The position numbers were made by a program, and so were the translations under genes. A DNA stretch of 64,000 nt from Candidatus Cryptobacteroides merdavium. GTDB taxonomy: Bacteria > Bacteroidota > Bacteroidia > Bacteroidales > UBA932. The stretch lies in NCBI GenBank assembly GCA_017694755.1, contig JADIMO010000087.1, positions 1-64,000 of the forward strand. Reading direction: 5' to 3'. The notes under the pieces were generated by a model. It ran no database searches. It was not told where the DNA came from and was given only the letters and a program-made list of their open reading frames with translations. Below, one piece after another: positions 9,974-18,991 of this stretch; the first letter of the stretch is position 1, and every line of letters starts with the position of its first letter.

Positions 9974-10040
9974 AAAAAAGCGAAAACTGTGGCGAAGTCC
10001 CGGAATCTGTGGTGAAAGATTTCGGGGCTTTCTCTTTTTT
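9974..10040 (+). repeat. Intergenic structured repeat element, copy 1
   Basis: AAAAAAGCGAAAACTGTGGCGAAGTCCCGGAATCTGTGGTGAAAGATTTCGGGGCTTTCTCTTTTTT; closing and internal stems; homologous to 13415-13489. Confidence 0.65.
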
Positions 10041-10069
10041 GTCTTCATTTGTTCCAAAATATTGATCAT

Positions 10070-11299
10070 ATGAAGGGAAAGGGATTTTATGCAGTTGCGG
10101 CAGTGTTGCCGGCTGCACTTGTGATGTCCTGCGGGACAATTGAGGTTGATGCTCCGGGCGATGTATCCGGAACAGGGCAGGGGCCAGGAGGCGGCCAGAC
10201 CGTTCCGCTTCCGGAGGAAAAGGAGCTCTATGTCACAGGAGTGGAATATCCGGAAGGATATGACTGGCATGCCGATGAAAACTATGGCCATGTGGCATGC
10301 AAGGTCTTTCTCATGAAAGAGGGTGAACGTATTGTCGAACTTTCCGCGGATGAACGGAATCTGGTGACATCGGATGCAGACATGCACCGGTGTGTGGACG
10401 GGCATCTTTATACCGATTATTCCACTGAGTCAGAGACTGTGATAAAGATGGACGGGGAAGAGCTGTTCCGTTATCAGGAAAGGGAGATGATCTGCGGATT
10501 TCAGGTGGTGGACGGAGATGTATATACTCTCGGCATGCCGAGAGACGGAGCTGACGGATGGACATGGAGAAGAAACGGCGATGTCATGATGTCCAGGACA
10601 TCCGGCTATATCATGAACGGTCTGTCGCTGGACAACGGCTCCATGTGGTTCACATATGTGGATCCCGTCGTGAGCGGAGACAAGGTGAAAGAGAGGTACT
10701 ACCTGGTTTCAGACGGCAAGACCATACCTGTAGGCGCTGCAGCGGATGTGGAAAAGGTGGACGACATTCTTCTGTATGGGGGCGTGACATATTACACGGC
10801 AAGACTTCAGGGCATGAACGGTCATGTGGTATATATCGGTGAGCAGGCGATGTCCGTACCGGCAGGATCTGCCAGAGAGACTCTTGGCTGCAGGATACAC
10901 TATGCGGGCCGGAGCATTTATGTCTCAGGGACCAAGCGTTTTGCAATGGACGGATCGATGGACATGCCGTCATTGTGGAAGGATTTCAAGCTGGATTTCA
11001 ACTATCAGGGCTCTTCTACTGTCATGCATGGTTATTATGTGGACTCGGATGACATCTATTGTGTATATACCGACACTCAGCATGATGAGTTGAGAGTATA
11101 CAAATCAGGTCTGGTGGATTCGGAGCATGATGCGTTTAAGTATTCATATCTTTCCCATGCCGGAGGATGTGCGGCAGACGGCCATTTCAGCCTGGCTCTG
11201 CATCCTGCTGCACCGGGTGTCCTGCCTGCATTGCTTACGGACGGGGAGGTGAAGGAATATGATTTCAACGGCTATTTTACCTCCGTATCATACTGGTAA
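10070..11299 (+). CDS. Hypothetical lipoprotein
   Basis: MKGKGFYAVAAVLPAALVMSCG lipobox; no recognised domain; earlier in-frame start at 10049 is possible. Confidence 0.7.
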   Translation: MKGKGFYAVAAVLPAALVMSCGTIEVDAPGDVSGTGQGPGGGQTVPLPEEKELYVTGVEYPEGYDWHADENYGHVACKVFLMKEGERIVELSADERNLVTSDADMHRCVDGHLYTDYSTESETVIKMDGEELFRYQEREMICGFQVVDGDVYTLGMPRDGADGWTWRRNGDVMMSRTSGYIMNGLSLDNGSMWFTYVDPVVSGDKVKERYYLVSDGKTIPVGAAADVEKVDDILLYGGVTYYTARLQGMNGHVVYIGEQAMSVPAGSARETLGCRIHYAGRSIYVSGTKRFAMDGSMDMPSLWKDFKLDFNYQGSSTVMHGYYVDSDDIYCVYTDTQHDELRVYKSGLVDSEHDAFKYSYLSHAGGCAADGHFSLALHPAAPGVLPALLTDGEVKEYDFNGYFTSVSYW

Positions 11300-11320
11300 G
11301 CCCGTTTGGCTTAGCAGAAA

Positions 11321-11746
11321 TCAGTCCTGTTCCCATGAAAGGGTACGGGACTGGTCCGGATTGACCGTTATGAAAACGCGCAATGTTTCCTCCGGCAGGA
11401 GTCCGATGATATTTTCAGGCCACTCCATGATGCAATAGTCTCCGCTGTAGAAATAGTCGTCCACACCGATATCGATGGCTTCGGCCGGCTTGCTGATGCG
11501 GTAAAAATCGAAATGATAGACAGGTTCCCCGTTCCTGGTCCTGTATTCATTTATGATGGTGAAAGTCGGTGAACATACCGTATCTTCCACACCGAGCCTG
11601 TCGCATAAGGCTGTGGTGAATGTTGTTTTCCCTGCTCCCATCGGGGCAAAGAATGCTATGATTTTTCTTCCTCCGGTCTTCTGCAGAAATTCTTCCGCGG
11701 CCCTTCCGAGGTCTGATGTGTCCTTTATTGTTACTTCCTTTTTCAT
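11321..11746 (-). CDS. tsaE: tRNA threonylcarbamoyladenosine biosynthesis ATPase TsaE
   Basis: APMGAGKTTFT Walker A, CSPTFTIINEY, HFDFYRI; ORF extends upstream but MKKEVTIKD start preferred. Confidence 0.93.
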   Translation of the reverse strand: MKKEVTIKDTSDLGRAAEEFLQKTGGRKIIAFFAPMGAGKTTFTTALCDRLGVEDTVCSPTFTIINEYRTRNGEPVYHFDFYRISKPAEAIDIGVDDYFYSGDYCIMEWPENIIGLLPEETLRVFITVNPDQSRTLSWEQD

Positions 11747-11832
11747 CTTTCCGCTGTGAAATGCATCCGGCAAAAATAGAAAGAATTGCCGGAAAAGACA
11801 ATCTGTCGGCATGTATTCGTTGCAACTTGTTT

Positions 11833-13368
11833 TCATTGCATCATATCCTTCTTGTCCAGGAAACGGAAAGATGCGGCTTCGGAGAGATGCGATATGCTGA
11901 TGTATGGGGATGAATCAAGATCGGCAATGGTACGGGATATCTTCAGTATCTTAGAACATGCACGGGCTGATAAGCCCATGTTGCCGATGAGTCTTTCAAG
12001 GAAGGCTTTCCCTCCGCTGTCAAGGTTGCAATGTCGTCCGGTGAGCTTCATGTGCATTTCAGCATTGCAGAATATGCCGTCGGAGGCAAACCTTTCTTTC
12101 TGTATCTGTCTCGCGGCAGCCACCCTTTCTGCAATCTTTGCGCTTGGTTCCCCATATTCCCTTTCCACCAGTTTTTTTGTGTCCACCGGATGCAGCCACA
12201 GGTGGATGTCAATCCTGTCCATCAGCGGTCCGGAGAGTCTTGAGAGGTATGCCATTCGCCTGGCCGGAGAGCAGGTGCACCTGTCACCTTCTCCGTAATA
12301 TCCGCACGGGCACGGGTTAGCCGCCGCCACCAGCATGAAGGACGCAGGATATTCCACTTTGCTCCTGAGTCTGGATATGGTGACTTTTCTGTCTTCAAGC
12401 GGGCTTCGGAGGGCCTCGGTTATCTTTTTGGGAGCTTCGGGGAATTCGTCGAGAAACAATACTCCATTATGCGCAAGCGATATTTCCCCTGGCATTATGT
12501 ATTCTGTCCCGCCTCCTATGAGGGCCGGCAGAGATGTGCTGTGGTGCGGAGCCCTGAATGGCCTTTCCCAAATGAGACCTCCCTCTGAATTCCCTTTCCC
12601 TGCCACGGAGTATATCTTGCTGGTCTGTATGGCCTCCTGCAAGTCCATTGCCGGCAATATCCCAGCAAGGGCCCTGGCCATTGTGCTTTTTCCTGAGCCC
12701 GGAGGACCTATCATGATGACATTGTGCCCTCCGGCGGCGGCAATTTCAAGTCCGCGTCTGGCGCCTTCCTGCCCTATTATTTCGGCAAAATCGGGAATGT
12801 CCCGGAGTGATTTCCGGCATGTCACCCTTGGCCTGTTGCGTATGAGCAGGCGGCTGCTTTCCTGCCCTGAAACAATTCGTATCACATCTCCAAGCGAGCT
12901 GACTCCGTACACGTTGATGTCTCCATACCCTATGGCCTCCATTGCGGACTCTTCAGGAAGGATGCATCCCTTGAATCCCATTTCTGCCGCCAGTTCCACG
13001 GCCGGAAGGGCTCCCGGTACCTTTCTGACAGAGCCGTCAAGCCCCAGTTCTCCCATCATGAGATATTTTCCGGCATCCGGCATCATTTCCTGTCCGGATG
13101 CCGCTATTATGCCTATTGCTATCGGCACGTCATATCCGCTGCCTTTCTTCTTTATGTCAGCAGGAGCAAGATTGATGACTATCTTTTTCCCGGGTATCCT
13201 GTATTTCATGAACTGCAGGGCGGATATTGTTCTCAGCAGGCTTTCCTTTACTGCTGTGTCGGCCAGCCCGACAAGATGTATTCCTATTCCTGATGTCATG
13301 TCAACCTCCACTGTGACCGGAATGGCCCTGATGCCTATGCATCTTGTCCCGTAAACATTTGTCAGCAT
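11833..13368 (-). CDS. comM: YifB/ComM-family Mg-chelatase-like AAA ATPase
   Basis: GPPGSGKSTMARALAGILP, FRAPHHSTSLPALIGGG, ANPCPCGYYGE. Confidence 0.95.
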   Translation of the reverse strand: MLTNVYGTRCIGIRAIPVTVEVDMTSGIGIHLVGLADTAVKESLLRTISALQFMKYRIPGKKIVINLAPADIKKKGSGYDVPIAIGIIAASGQEMMPDAGKYLMMGELGLDGSVRKVPGALPAVELAAEMGFKGCILPEESAMEAIGYGDINVYGVSSLGDVIRIVSGQESSRLLIRNRPRVTCRKSLRDIPDFAEIIGQEGARRGLEIAAAGGHNVIMIGPPGSGKSTMARALAGILPAMDLQEAIQTSKIYSVAGKGNSEGGLIWERPFRAPHHSTSLPALIGGGTEYIMPGEISLAHNGVLFLDEFPEAPKKITEALRSPLEDRKVTISRLRSKVEYPASFMLVAAANPCPCGYYGEGDRCTCSPARRMAYLSRLSGPLMDRIDIHLWLHPVDTKKLVEREYGEPSAKIAERVAAARQIQKERFASDGIFCNAEMHMKLTGRHCNLDSGGKAFLERLIGNMGLSARACSKILKISRTIADLDSSPYISISHLSEAASFRFLDKKDMMQ

Positions 13369-13414
13369 GATTTTTTTCTGGCAAATATTGCCTTGAAAAA
13401 AAGAAAAAACAGTT

Positions 13415-13489
13415 AAAAAGAGAAAAATGTGGCGAAATCATGGATGCTATGGCGAATATTTTCTCGGGACGTTTCAGGCATTTTCTCTT
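13415..13489 (+). repeat. Intergenic structured repeat element, copy 2
   Basis: AAAAAGAGAAAAATGTGGCGAAATCATGGATGCTATGGCGAA...CGGGACGTTTCAGGCATTTTCTCTT; AAGAGAAAAATG/CATTTTCTCTT closing stem. Confidence 0.65.
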
Positions 13490-13610
13490 CCGGCTGACAT
13501 TTCCTGTGCAGAATAAGGGCTATCTTGATCAAATTTATTAATTTTGTTTCTTTGTGGACCATGTGTCGGGAGATGTGTGCAGATGGAATGATGTCATTTG
13601 AGCATTCAGT

Positions 13611-14357
13611 ATGATAAGAAGATTTTTGGAAGCCGTCGGGAGCTACTGTCTTTTTCTTAGGATGGTGTTCCGCAGACCGGAGAAATGGAAGATTTTCTGG
13701 AAACAGTTTGTCATAGAGACTGACAAGCTGATACTTTCGTCAATAATAATAGTGGGCGTCATCTCGGTCTTCATAGGCGGGGTGCTTGTCATCCAGACGG
13801 CATCAAACATGTCCAATCCGATGCTGGACCGGATGCTTGTCGGATATATGGTCCGGGAGACCCTTGTGCTGGAATTCTGTTCCACGGTGGTGGCTCTCAT
13901 TCTGGCGGGCAAGATGGGATCAAACATCGCTTCTGAAATCGGAAGCATGAGGATTTCGGGGCAGATTGATGCCATGGACATGATGGGGGTCAATTCTGCA
14001 GGATTTCTGGTACTGCCGAAGGTGATGTCGGCGACCTTGCTCAGTCCGCTCTTGATGATGTTCAGCTTTACTCTCGGCATTTTCGGCGGATGGTGTGTGG
14101 TAGAGATGACGGAGATCATCCCGGCGGCGAAATACATTGCCGGGCTGAAATATTCCTACAACGGGTTCTATGTGTTCTACAGCGGGTTCAAGATGTCTCT
14201 GTTCTGCTTTCTGATATCCTCTATTTCGGCTTATAACGGCTATTATGCCGAAGGCGGTTCCCTTGGCGTCGGCGCTTCGAGCACGAGGTCCATCGTGGTG
14301 ACCAGCATCCTCATCCTGTTGTTCGACCTGATAGTAACCCAGCTCATGTTGTACTGA
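13611..14357 (+). CDS. mlaE: MlaE-family ABC transporter permease
   Basis: GGVLVIQTASNM..., LVLEFCSTVVALILAGKMGSNIASEIGSMRISGQIDAMDMMGV. Confidence 0.92.
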   Translation: MIRRFLEAVGSYCLFLRMVFRRPEKWKIFWKQFVIETDKLILSSIIIVGVISVFIGGVLVIQTASNMSNPMLDRMLVGYMVRETLVLEFCSTVVALILAGKMGSNIASEIGSMRISGQIDAMDMMGVNSAGFLVLPKVMSATLLSPLLMMFSFTLGIFGGWCVVEMTEIIPAAKYIAGLKYSYNGFYVFYSGFKMSLFCFLISSISAYNGYYAEGGSLGVGASSTRSIVVTSILILLFDLIVTQLMLY

Positions 14358-14404
14358 CATTCCCTGTTATGATAAATTTGCCGGACCGGCGTTAACATAA
14401 AACC

Positions 14405-15169
14405 ATGATAAAAGTTGAGCACCTTTACAAGAGTTTTGGAGACCTGCATGTCCTCAAGGATTTGAACCTTGATTTCGAGGCGGGGAAATGCAATATGATC
14501 ATAGGTGCAAGCGGCTCGGGCAAGACCGTCCTGCTGAAGAACCTTATCGGCCTGCTTGAACCTGATTCAGGCGAAATATGGTACGGGGGCAAGATGCTTT
14601 CCGGCATGGGCTATGATGAAAAGTCCAGGCTCAGGCAGAAAATCGGGGTGCTTTTTCAGGGCTGCGCCCTCTTTGACTTCGAAACCGTGCTTGGCAATGT
14701 CATATTCCCGATGAACTTTTTCACCGACTGGACAGAAAAGGAGAAGATAGAAAGGGCGAGATTCTGTCTTGACAGGGTGAATGTCAAAGGAGCGGACAAC
14801 AGGTATCCCAGTGAACTGAGCGGCGGGATGCAGAAAAGGGTAGGGATAGCCAGGGCGATTGCCCTCAATCCGGACTTCCTGTTCTGCGACGAGCCGAATT
14901 CGGGACTGGATCCATACACTTCAAGTTTGATCGACAATCTTATACATGGAATTACTGAAGAGTTCAACATCACTACGGTGATCAATACGCATGACATGAA
15001 TTCCATACTCGAAATAGGGGACAGCATAGCATTTATCTGCAACGGGACAGTCATGTGGAAGGGTGACAGGCATTCCATCATGCATACTACCTGTCAGGAA
15101 CTTCGTACATTCGTTGGAGCCAATGTGCTTGCAAGGCACATGATAGATGATTCCGGGGCCGGTTCATGA
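14405..15169 (+). CDS. mlaF: MlaF-family ABC transporter ATP-binding protein
   Basis: GASGSGKTVLLKNLIGLL, LSGGMQKRVGIARAIALNP, CDEPNSGLDP; adjacent to mlaE. Confidence 0.92.
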   Translation: MIKVEHLYKSFGDLHVLKDLNLDFEAGKCNMIIGASGSGKTVLLKNLIGLLEPDSGEIWYGGKMLSGMGYDEKSRLRQKIGVLFQGCALFDFETVLGNVIFPMNFFTDWTEKEKIERARFCLDRVNVKGADNRYPSELSGGMQKRVGIARAIALNPDFLFCDEPNSGLDPYTSSLIDNLIHGITEEFNITTVINTHDMNSILEIGDSIAFICNGTVMWKGDRHSIMHTTCQELRTFVGANVLARHMIDDSGAGS

Positions 15170-15255
15170 TAACCGCTACGCATCTGTCAGTCAGATTCTC
15201 TGGCTGCGTTCGGGAAACCGGTTGGGGCTTTGTCCGGGATGACGGTTGAGGAGTG

Positions 15256-16572
15256 TCAGAGCCTTATGCGGAGTCCTGCTTCAAATCCGAGCATAAGAGG
15301 CTGTACTTTTCTGATGCTGTTCGGCTGGCTGCTTTCGAAATAATACCTGACGCTAGGGTCGATGTATATGCCGAGCCTGTTCCCGACTGTGAATTCCACA
15401 CCGATGCCGGCATTGGCAGAAAGTTGTACTCCCGTGCTCTTTTCATGGTGGCTGATTATCCGGTCAGTGGCATCGATCAGATATTTGTCGTCCACGCATT
15501 TTTCCACTGTGCCTCCGGCATATGCATAGAAGTCCACGAAACTGCCCTTGCAGATGCTGTAATAGACATTGACCGGGATTCCGATATAATGCTGGCTGTT
15601 TCTGATGTCTGAGTCAGTGAAGGCCGTGCCCTCGTTGTCGTAGTAGGTGCCGTCGAATGTCCTTGTCAGGAGAGTGTAGTTGACCCCTATGCTCATTGTC
15701 CATCTGGGGGTGAAGCCTATTCTTGCCCCGACACCGAATGACATCGGGATGCCATAGGAAGTTGCATGGCTTTCCACTATTTCGTCCCTGATGATCCTTC
15801 CCTGGCTCTGCATCGGAGGAATTGCCTCTCCGTTTCCATCCGAGGCGCTGTTGCTGATGGCATTGCCGAACATGGCGAGTGAAACATCCGGTCTTTTCTT
15901 TGTCATTTCATCGTCCGGGAACTCTGCTGCAAATTCTGCTGCAGGGTCCGGCAGGCTGTATGTCCGGGATGATGTCTCTTCTCCGGATATATTTTCCGTG
16001 TCGGAAGTATTGCCGGAAGAAAGTCCGGCCATCTTGTCCGGTCGGGCTTCTGCTTTCTTGTCAGAGGTTTCCGCAGGGGTGTCAAGCACAGACTGCGGTA
16101 TTGAAGATTGTTTTTCAGCTTTTGGTGCTTCTGCAGGTGATGCCGCTGCCGCAATGAGGGCCGCTGCCGCTTTCCGGCTTGTCTCCGCCATGTCTTCCGG
16201 AGCGGAGGCGGCTCCTTGTCCTGTCACCTGTGATGCCTTTCCGTCATTCCTGCTTCCGCCGGAGAGCTTCTGGCCGCGGCGGATGCCTGTCTGCGTTTCC
16301 GGAGCCGTGGATACCACCGCTATGGCACTGGTGTCCGGCACAGGCTCTTGCCTGATGCCGAACACCGCCGCCACGGCCACGGCCGCTGCGGCAGCAACGC
16401 CGATGCCGGCGTTGCGCAGCCGTATCAGCATTGTCCTCCTGTGTTTCCCGGCATTGATTTCAGAGAGTCTGCCGCTGACGGCATCCCATACGCGGTCGGG
16501 AACTTCTTCCCGGCCGTCTTCCATCATTGACCGAATCTTCAGGTCGAATTCTTTATCCCGGTCTTCAAGCAT
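15256..16572 (-). CDS. Single-TM protein with N-terminal putative anti-sigma region and C-terminal outer-membrane beta-barrel-like domain
   Basis: N-term charged helix, TM IGVAAAAAVAVAAVFGI, long disordered Ala/Pro/Glu linker, C-term SFGVGARIGFTPRWTMSIGVNYTLLTRTF...GLRIRL. Confidence 0.7.
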   Translation of the reverse strand: MLEDRDKEFDLKIRSMMEDGREEVPDRVWDAVSGRLSEINAGKHRRTMLIRLRNAGIGVAAAAAVAVAAVFGIRQEPVPDTSAIAVVSTAPETQTGIRRGQKLSGGSRNDGKASQVTGQGAASAPEDMAETSRKAAAALIAAAASPAEAPKAEKQSSIPQSVLDTPAETSDKKAEARPDKMAGLSSGNTSDTENISGEETSSRTYSLPDPAAEFAAEFPDDEMTKKRPDVSLAMFGNAISNSASDGNGEAIPPMQSQGRIIRDEIVESHATSYGIPMSFGVGARIGFTPRWTMSIGVNYTLLTRTFDGTYYDNEGTAFTDSDIRNSQHYIGIPVNVYYSICKGSFVDFYAYAGGTVEKCVDDKYLIDATDRIISHHEKSTGVQLSANAGIGVEFTVGNRLGIYIDPSVRYYFESSQPNSIRKVQPLMLGFEAGLRIRL

Positions 16573-17146
16573 CTTTTTTCATTTCTTTTATCTTGTTCTG
16601 CAGCCACACTCTTGCCCTGCTCAACTGTGTCCGGGAAGTGGTCTCGGAAATATTCAGCATGTCGGCTATCTCCTTATGTGAATATCCTTCTATCACATAC
16701 ATGTTGAATACCGTCCTGAATCCGGTAGGCAGGGAGGTTATGAGCTTCATCAGCTCCTTGTACCCGATGTTGTCCATCTGCGAGGAGATGTCCGTGCTCA
16801 GGTTGCGGGCAGTCTCCAGTTCGTCGCTCATCTTCAGGGCATCCTTTTTCCTCAGGTACATGAGTGCAGTGTTGACAAAGATCTTTCTCGCCCAGCCTTC
16901 AAAGGAACCGTCTCCCTTGAATGTTTCCAGCCTTGTGAAAAGTGTCACGAACCCCTCTTGCATAATGTCCTCCGCCGCATTCCGTTCTCCAACATATCGG
17001 ATGCATACGGGGAACATTCTGGAAGCCAGCCGGTCATATAATGCCTTCTGGGCCATCCTGTCTCCTTTTATGCACCGGTCAATCAGTTCATGCTCAAGGT
17101 TTACGGTCACAGTACAGTCTCCACTTGCCAGGTTTCGTATACACAT
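16565..17146 (-). CDS. ECF sigma-70 family RNA polymerase sigma factor
   Basis: HELIDRCIKGDRMAQKALYDRLASRMFPVCIRYVGERNAAEDIMQEGFVTLF; region 4 GYSHKEIADMLNISETTSRTQLSRAR. Confidence 0.93.
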   Translation of the reverse strand: MCIRNLASGDCTVTVNLEHELIDRCIKGDRMAQKALYDRLASRMFPVCIRYVGERNAAEDIMQEGFVTLFTRLETFKGDGSFEGWARKIFVNTALMYLRKKDALKMSDELETARNLSTDISSQMDNIGYKELMKLITSLPTGFRTVFNMYVIEGYSHKEIADMLNISETTSRTQLSRARVWLQNKIKEMKKDA

Positions 17147-17274
17147 TCCCGCGAGATAGAAGATGCAGCCTTGCGGCAGAATGTTGCATCTTCACTGAAA
17201 TTCTTTCAGACGCGTTCTGCAAATATAAGAGATTTTGTGCTATTTTTGCAATTCGTCGTGACCATAGTGTTGAC

Positions 17275-18987
17275 ATGAAAATGAAGGGGACAATCATATA
17301 TCTGGCGCTGGCTGTGCTTCTGTTCATGCCGGCAAGGGCTTATGCCCAGGAGGAAGACAAGACCCGCATAGCTGAAAACAAGATCATAACTGCGGTGGAG
17401 AGATACAATGAAAGGGATTTCGGCAAGGCTTCCGGAATATTGCGTGGAGTCATAGCCGAATTTCCCGGCAATGATGCCGCGCATTTCTATCTCGGGCTCT
17501 CGGAATTCTGCATGAACCATATGGATGCGGCCGAAGCGGAGCTTAAGAAGGCAGTGGCCATAGATTCCTCCAATTTCTGGTATCGGTACCGGCTTGCAAT
17601 GGTGTATTCCGCCACTGACAGGAAGGAACTGACAACCGCCATGTTTGAGGACCTTCTTGAAGACTTTCCCAAGAAGAGCGAACTGTATTACAGCCTTATA
17701 GACCTGTATATATCCCAGGGGCAGACAGACAGGGCCCTGGAGACGCTTTCGCAGATAGAGACTGTCTTCGGCAAAAACGAGGCGACGGCCCTTACGAGAT
17801 TTGACCTGCTCCGTTCCTCGGGAAAGCAGACGGAGGCGTACGAGTCGCTCAAGGAGTTCAACAACGAATATTCTTCTCCGCAGGTCCTCGCCATCCTGGG
17901 TGACTGGCAGATGTCCATGTACAATGATTCCCTTGCCCTGAAATCCTATGGTGAGGCCCTTGAACTGGAACCGGATTATGCTCCGGCACTGTTGGGAAAG
18001 GCGGAGGTGTTCCGCGTCACGAGAAGGTATGATGAATATTTCTCTCTTATGGACAGATTCCTGACTTCGCAGTCCGTAACCGTCGCGGGAAAGGCGGACT
18101 ATCTGAAGTCGCTCTTCCAGAGTTCCGACCCGATGTTCCTGAAGACATTCTCATCGCGGATAGACTCCATGGTGACGGGATGTCTTGACCTTTATCCCAG
18201 AGACAGTTCAATGCTCATGACTGCAGGCATATATTATTATGGGACAGGCAGGGCGGCCGAGGCAAAGTCCATTTTCAGGAAGAATATGGACCTTTATCCG
18301 GAAAGTCTTTCCGCAGCGGCCAATTTTGTCGAATTGCTGATGTATACCCATGAGTGGGAGGAACTTTCTTCCGAGGGCCGGAAAGCTTTCGGCAAATTCC
18401 CTTCCGAGCCGGCATTCCTGGAGATGGCCAGTCTGGCAGACTATAATCTCGGGGACTACGGCAAGGTGCTTGACATCTGCGACACGGTGCTGCTTGTCTG
18501 TGAGGGAGACAGTCTGCGCACGCTCAACGCCTATACCACCATGGGAGACATGTACCATCAGCTCGGGGACAACAAGAAGGCATACAAGGCGTATGAAGCA
18601 GCATTGAAAATAAATCCGACATATGTGCCCGTGCTCAACAACTATGCCTATTTCCTGAGCATCGAGGGCCGGAAACTCAAGAAGGCCTACGACATGAGCA
18701 AGATAACGGTGGAGAAGGAGCCTGACAACCCGACTTACCTCGATACATTCGGATGGATTCTTTATCTTCAGGGCAAGCCTCTGGAAGCCAAGCCTTTCTT
18801 CAAGCATGCAATGCTTTACGGAGGCAAGGACAGCGCAGTGATTCTTGACCATTATGCCGAGGTGCTTTTCGCCTTGAAGGAATATGACCTTGCATTTGTC
18901 TATTGGACGCAGGCCCAGTCCAGGAACAACGGTGAGATAGAGGGCCTTGATGAAAAGATAAGACAGCGCAAGTCAGAAATGAAATGA
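17275..18987 (+). CDS. Secreted tetratricopeptide repeat protein
   Basis: Signal peptide MKMKGTIIYLALAVLLFMPARAYAQ; multiple TPR units. Confidence 0.87.
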   Translation: MKMKGTIIYLALAVLLFMPARAYAQEEDKTRIAENKIITAVERYNERDFGKASGILRGVIAEFPGNDAAHFYLGLSEFCMNHMDAAEAELKKAVAIDSSNFWYRYRLAMVYSATDRKELTTAMFEDLLEDFPKKSELYYSLIDLYISQGQTDRALETLSQIETVFGKNEATALTRFDLLRSSGKQTEAYESLKEFNNEYSSPQVLAILGDWQMSMYNDSLALKSYGEALELEPDYAPALLGKAEVFRVTRRYDEYFSLMDRFLTSQSVTVAGKADYLKSLFQSSDPMFLKTFSSRIDSMVTGCLDLYPRDSSMLMTAGIYYYGTGRAAEAKSIFRKNMDLYPESLSAAANFVELLMYTHEWEELSSEGRKAFGKFPSEPAFLEMASLADYNLGDYGKVLDICDTVLLVCEGDSLRTLNAYTTMGDMYHQLGDNKKAYKAYEAALKINPTYVPVLNNYAYFLSIEGRKLKKAYDMSKITVEKEPDNPTYLDTFGWILYLQGKPLEAKPFFKHAMLYGGKDSAVILDHYAEVLFALKEYDLAFVYWTQAQSRNNGEIEGLDEKIRQRKSEMK

Positions 18988-18991
18988 ACAT

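Noticed and set aside
12335-13354. 339-aa plus-strand ORF opposite comM
   Set aside because: Shadow ORF antisense to a clear YifB/ComM family gene; Ser/Pro/Met-rich low-complexity translation.
15791-16681. 296-aa plus-strand ORF opposite the sigma-associated protein
   Set aside because: Low-complexity Ala/Ser-rich antisense of the disordered linker; no independent support.
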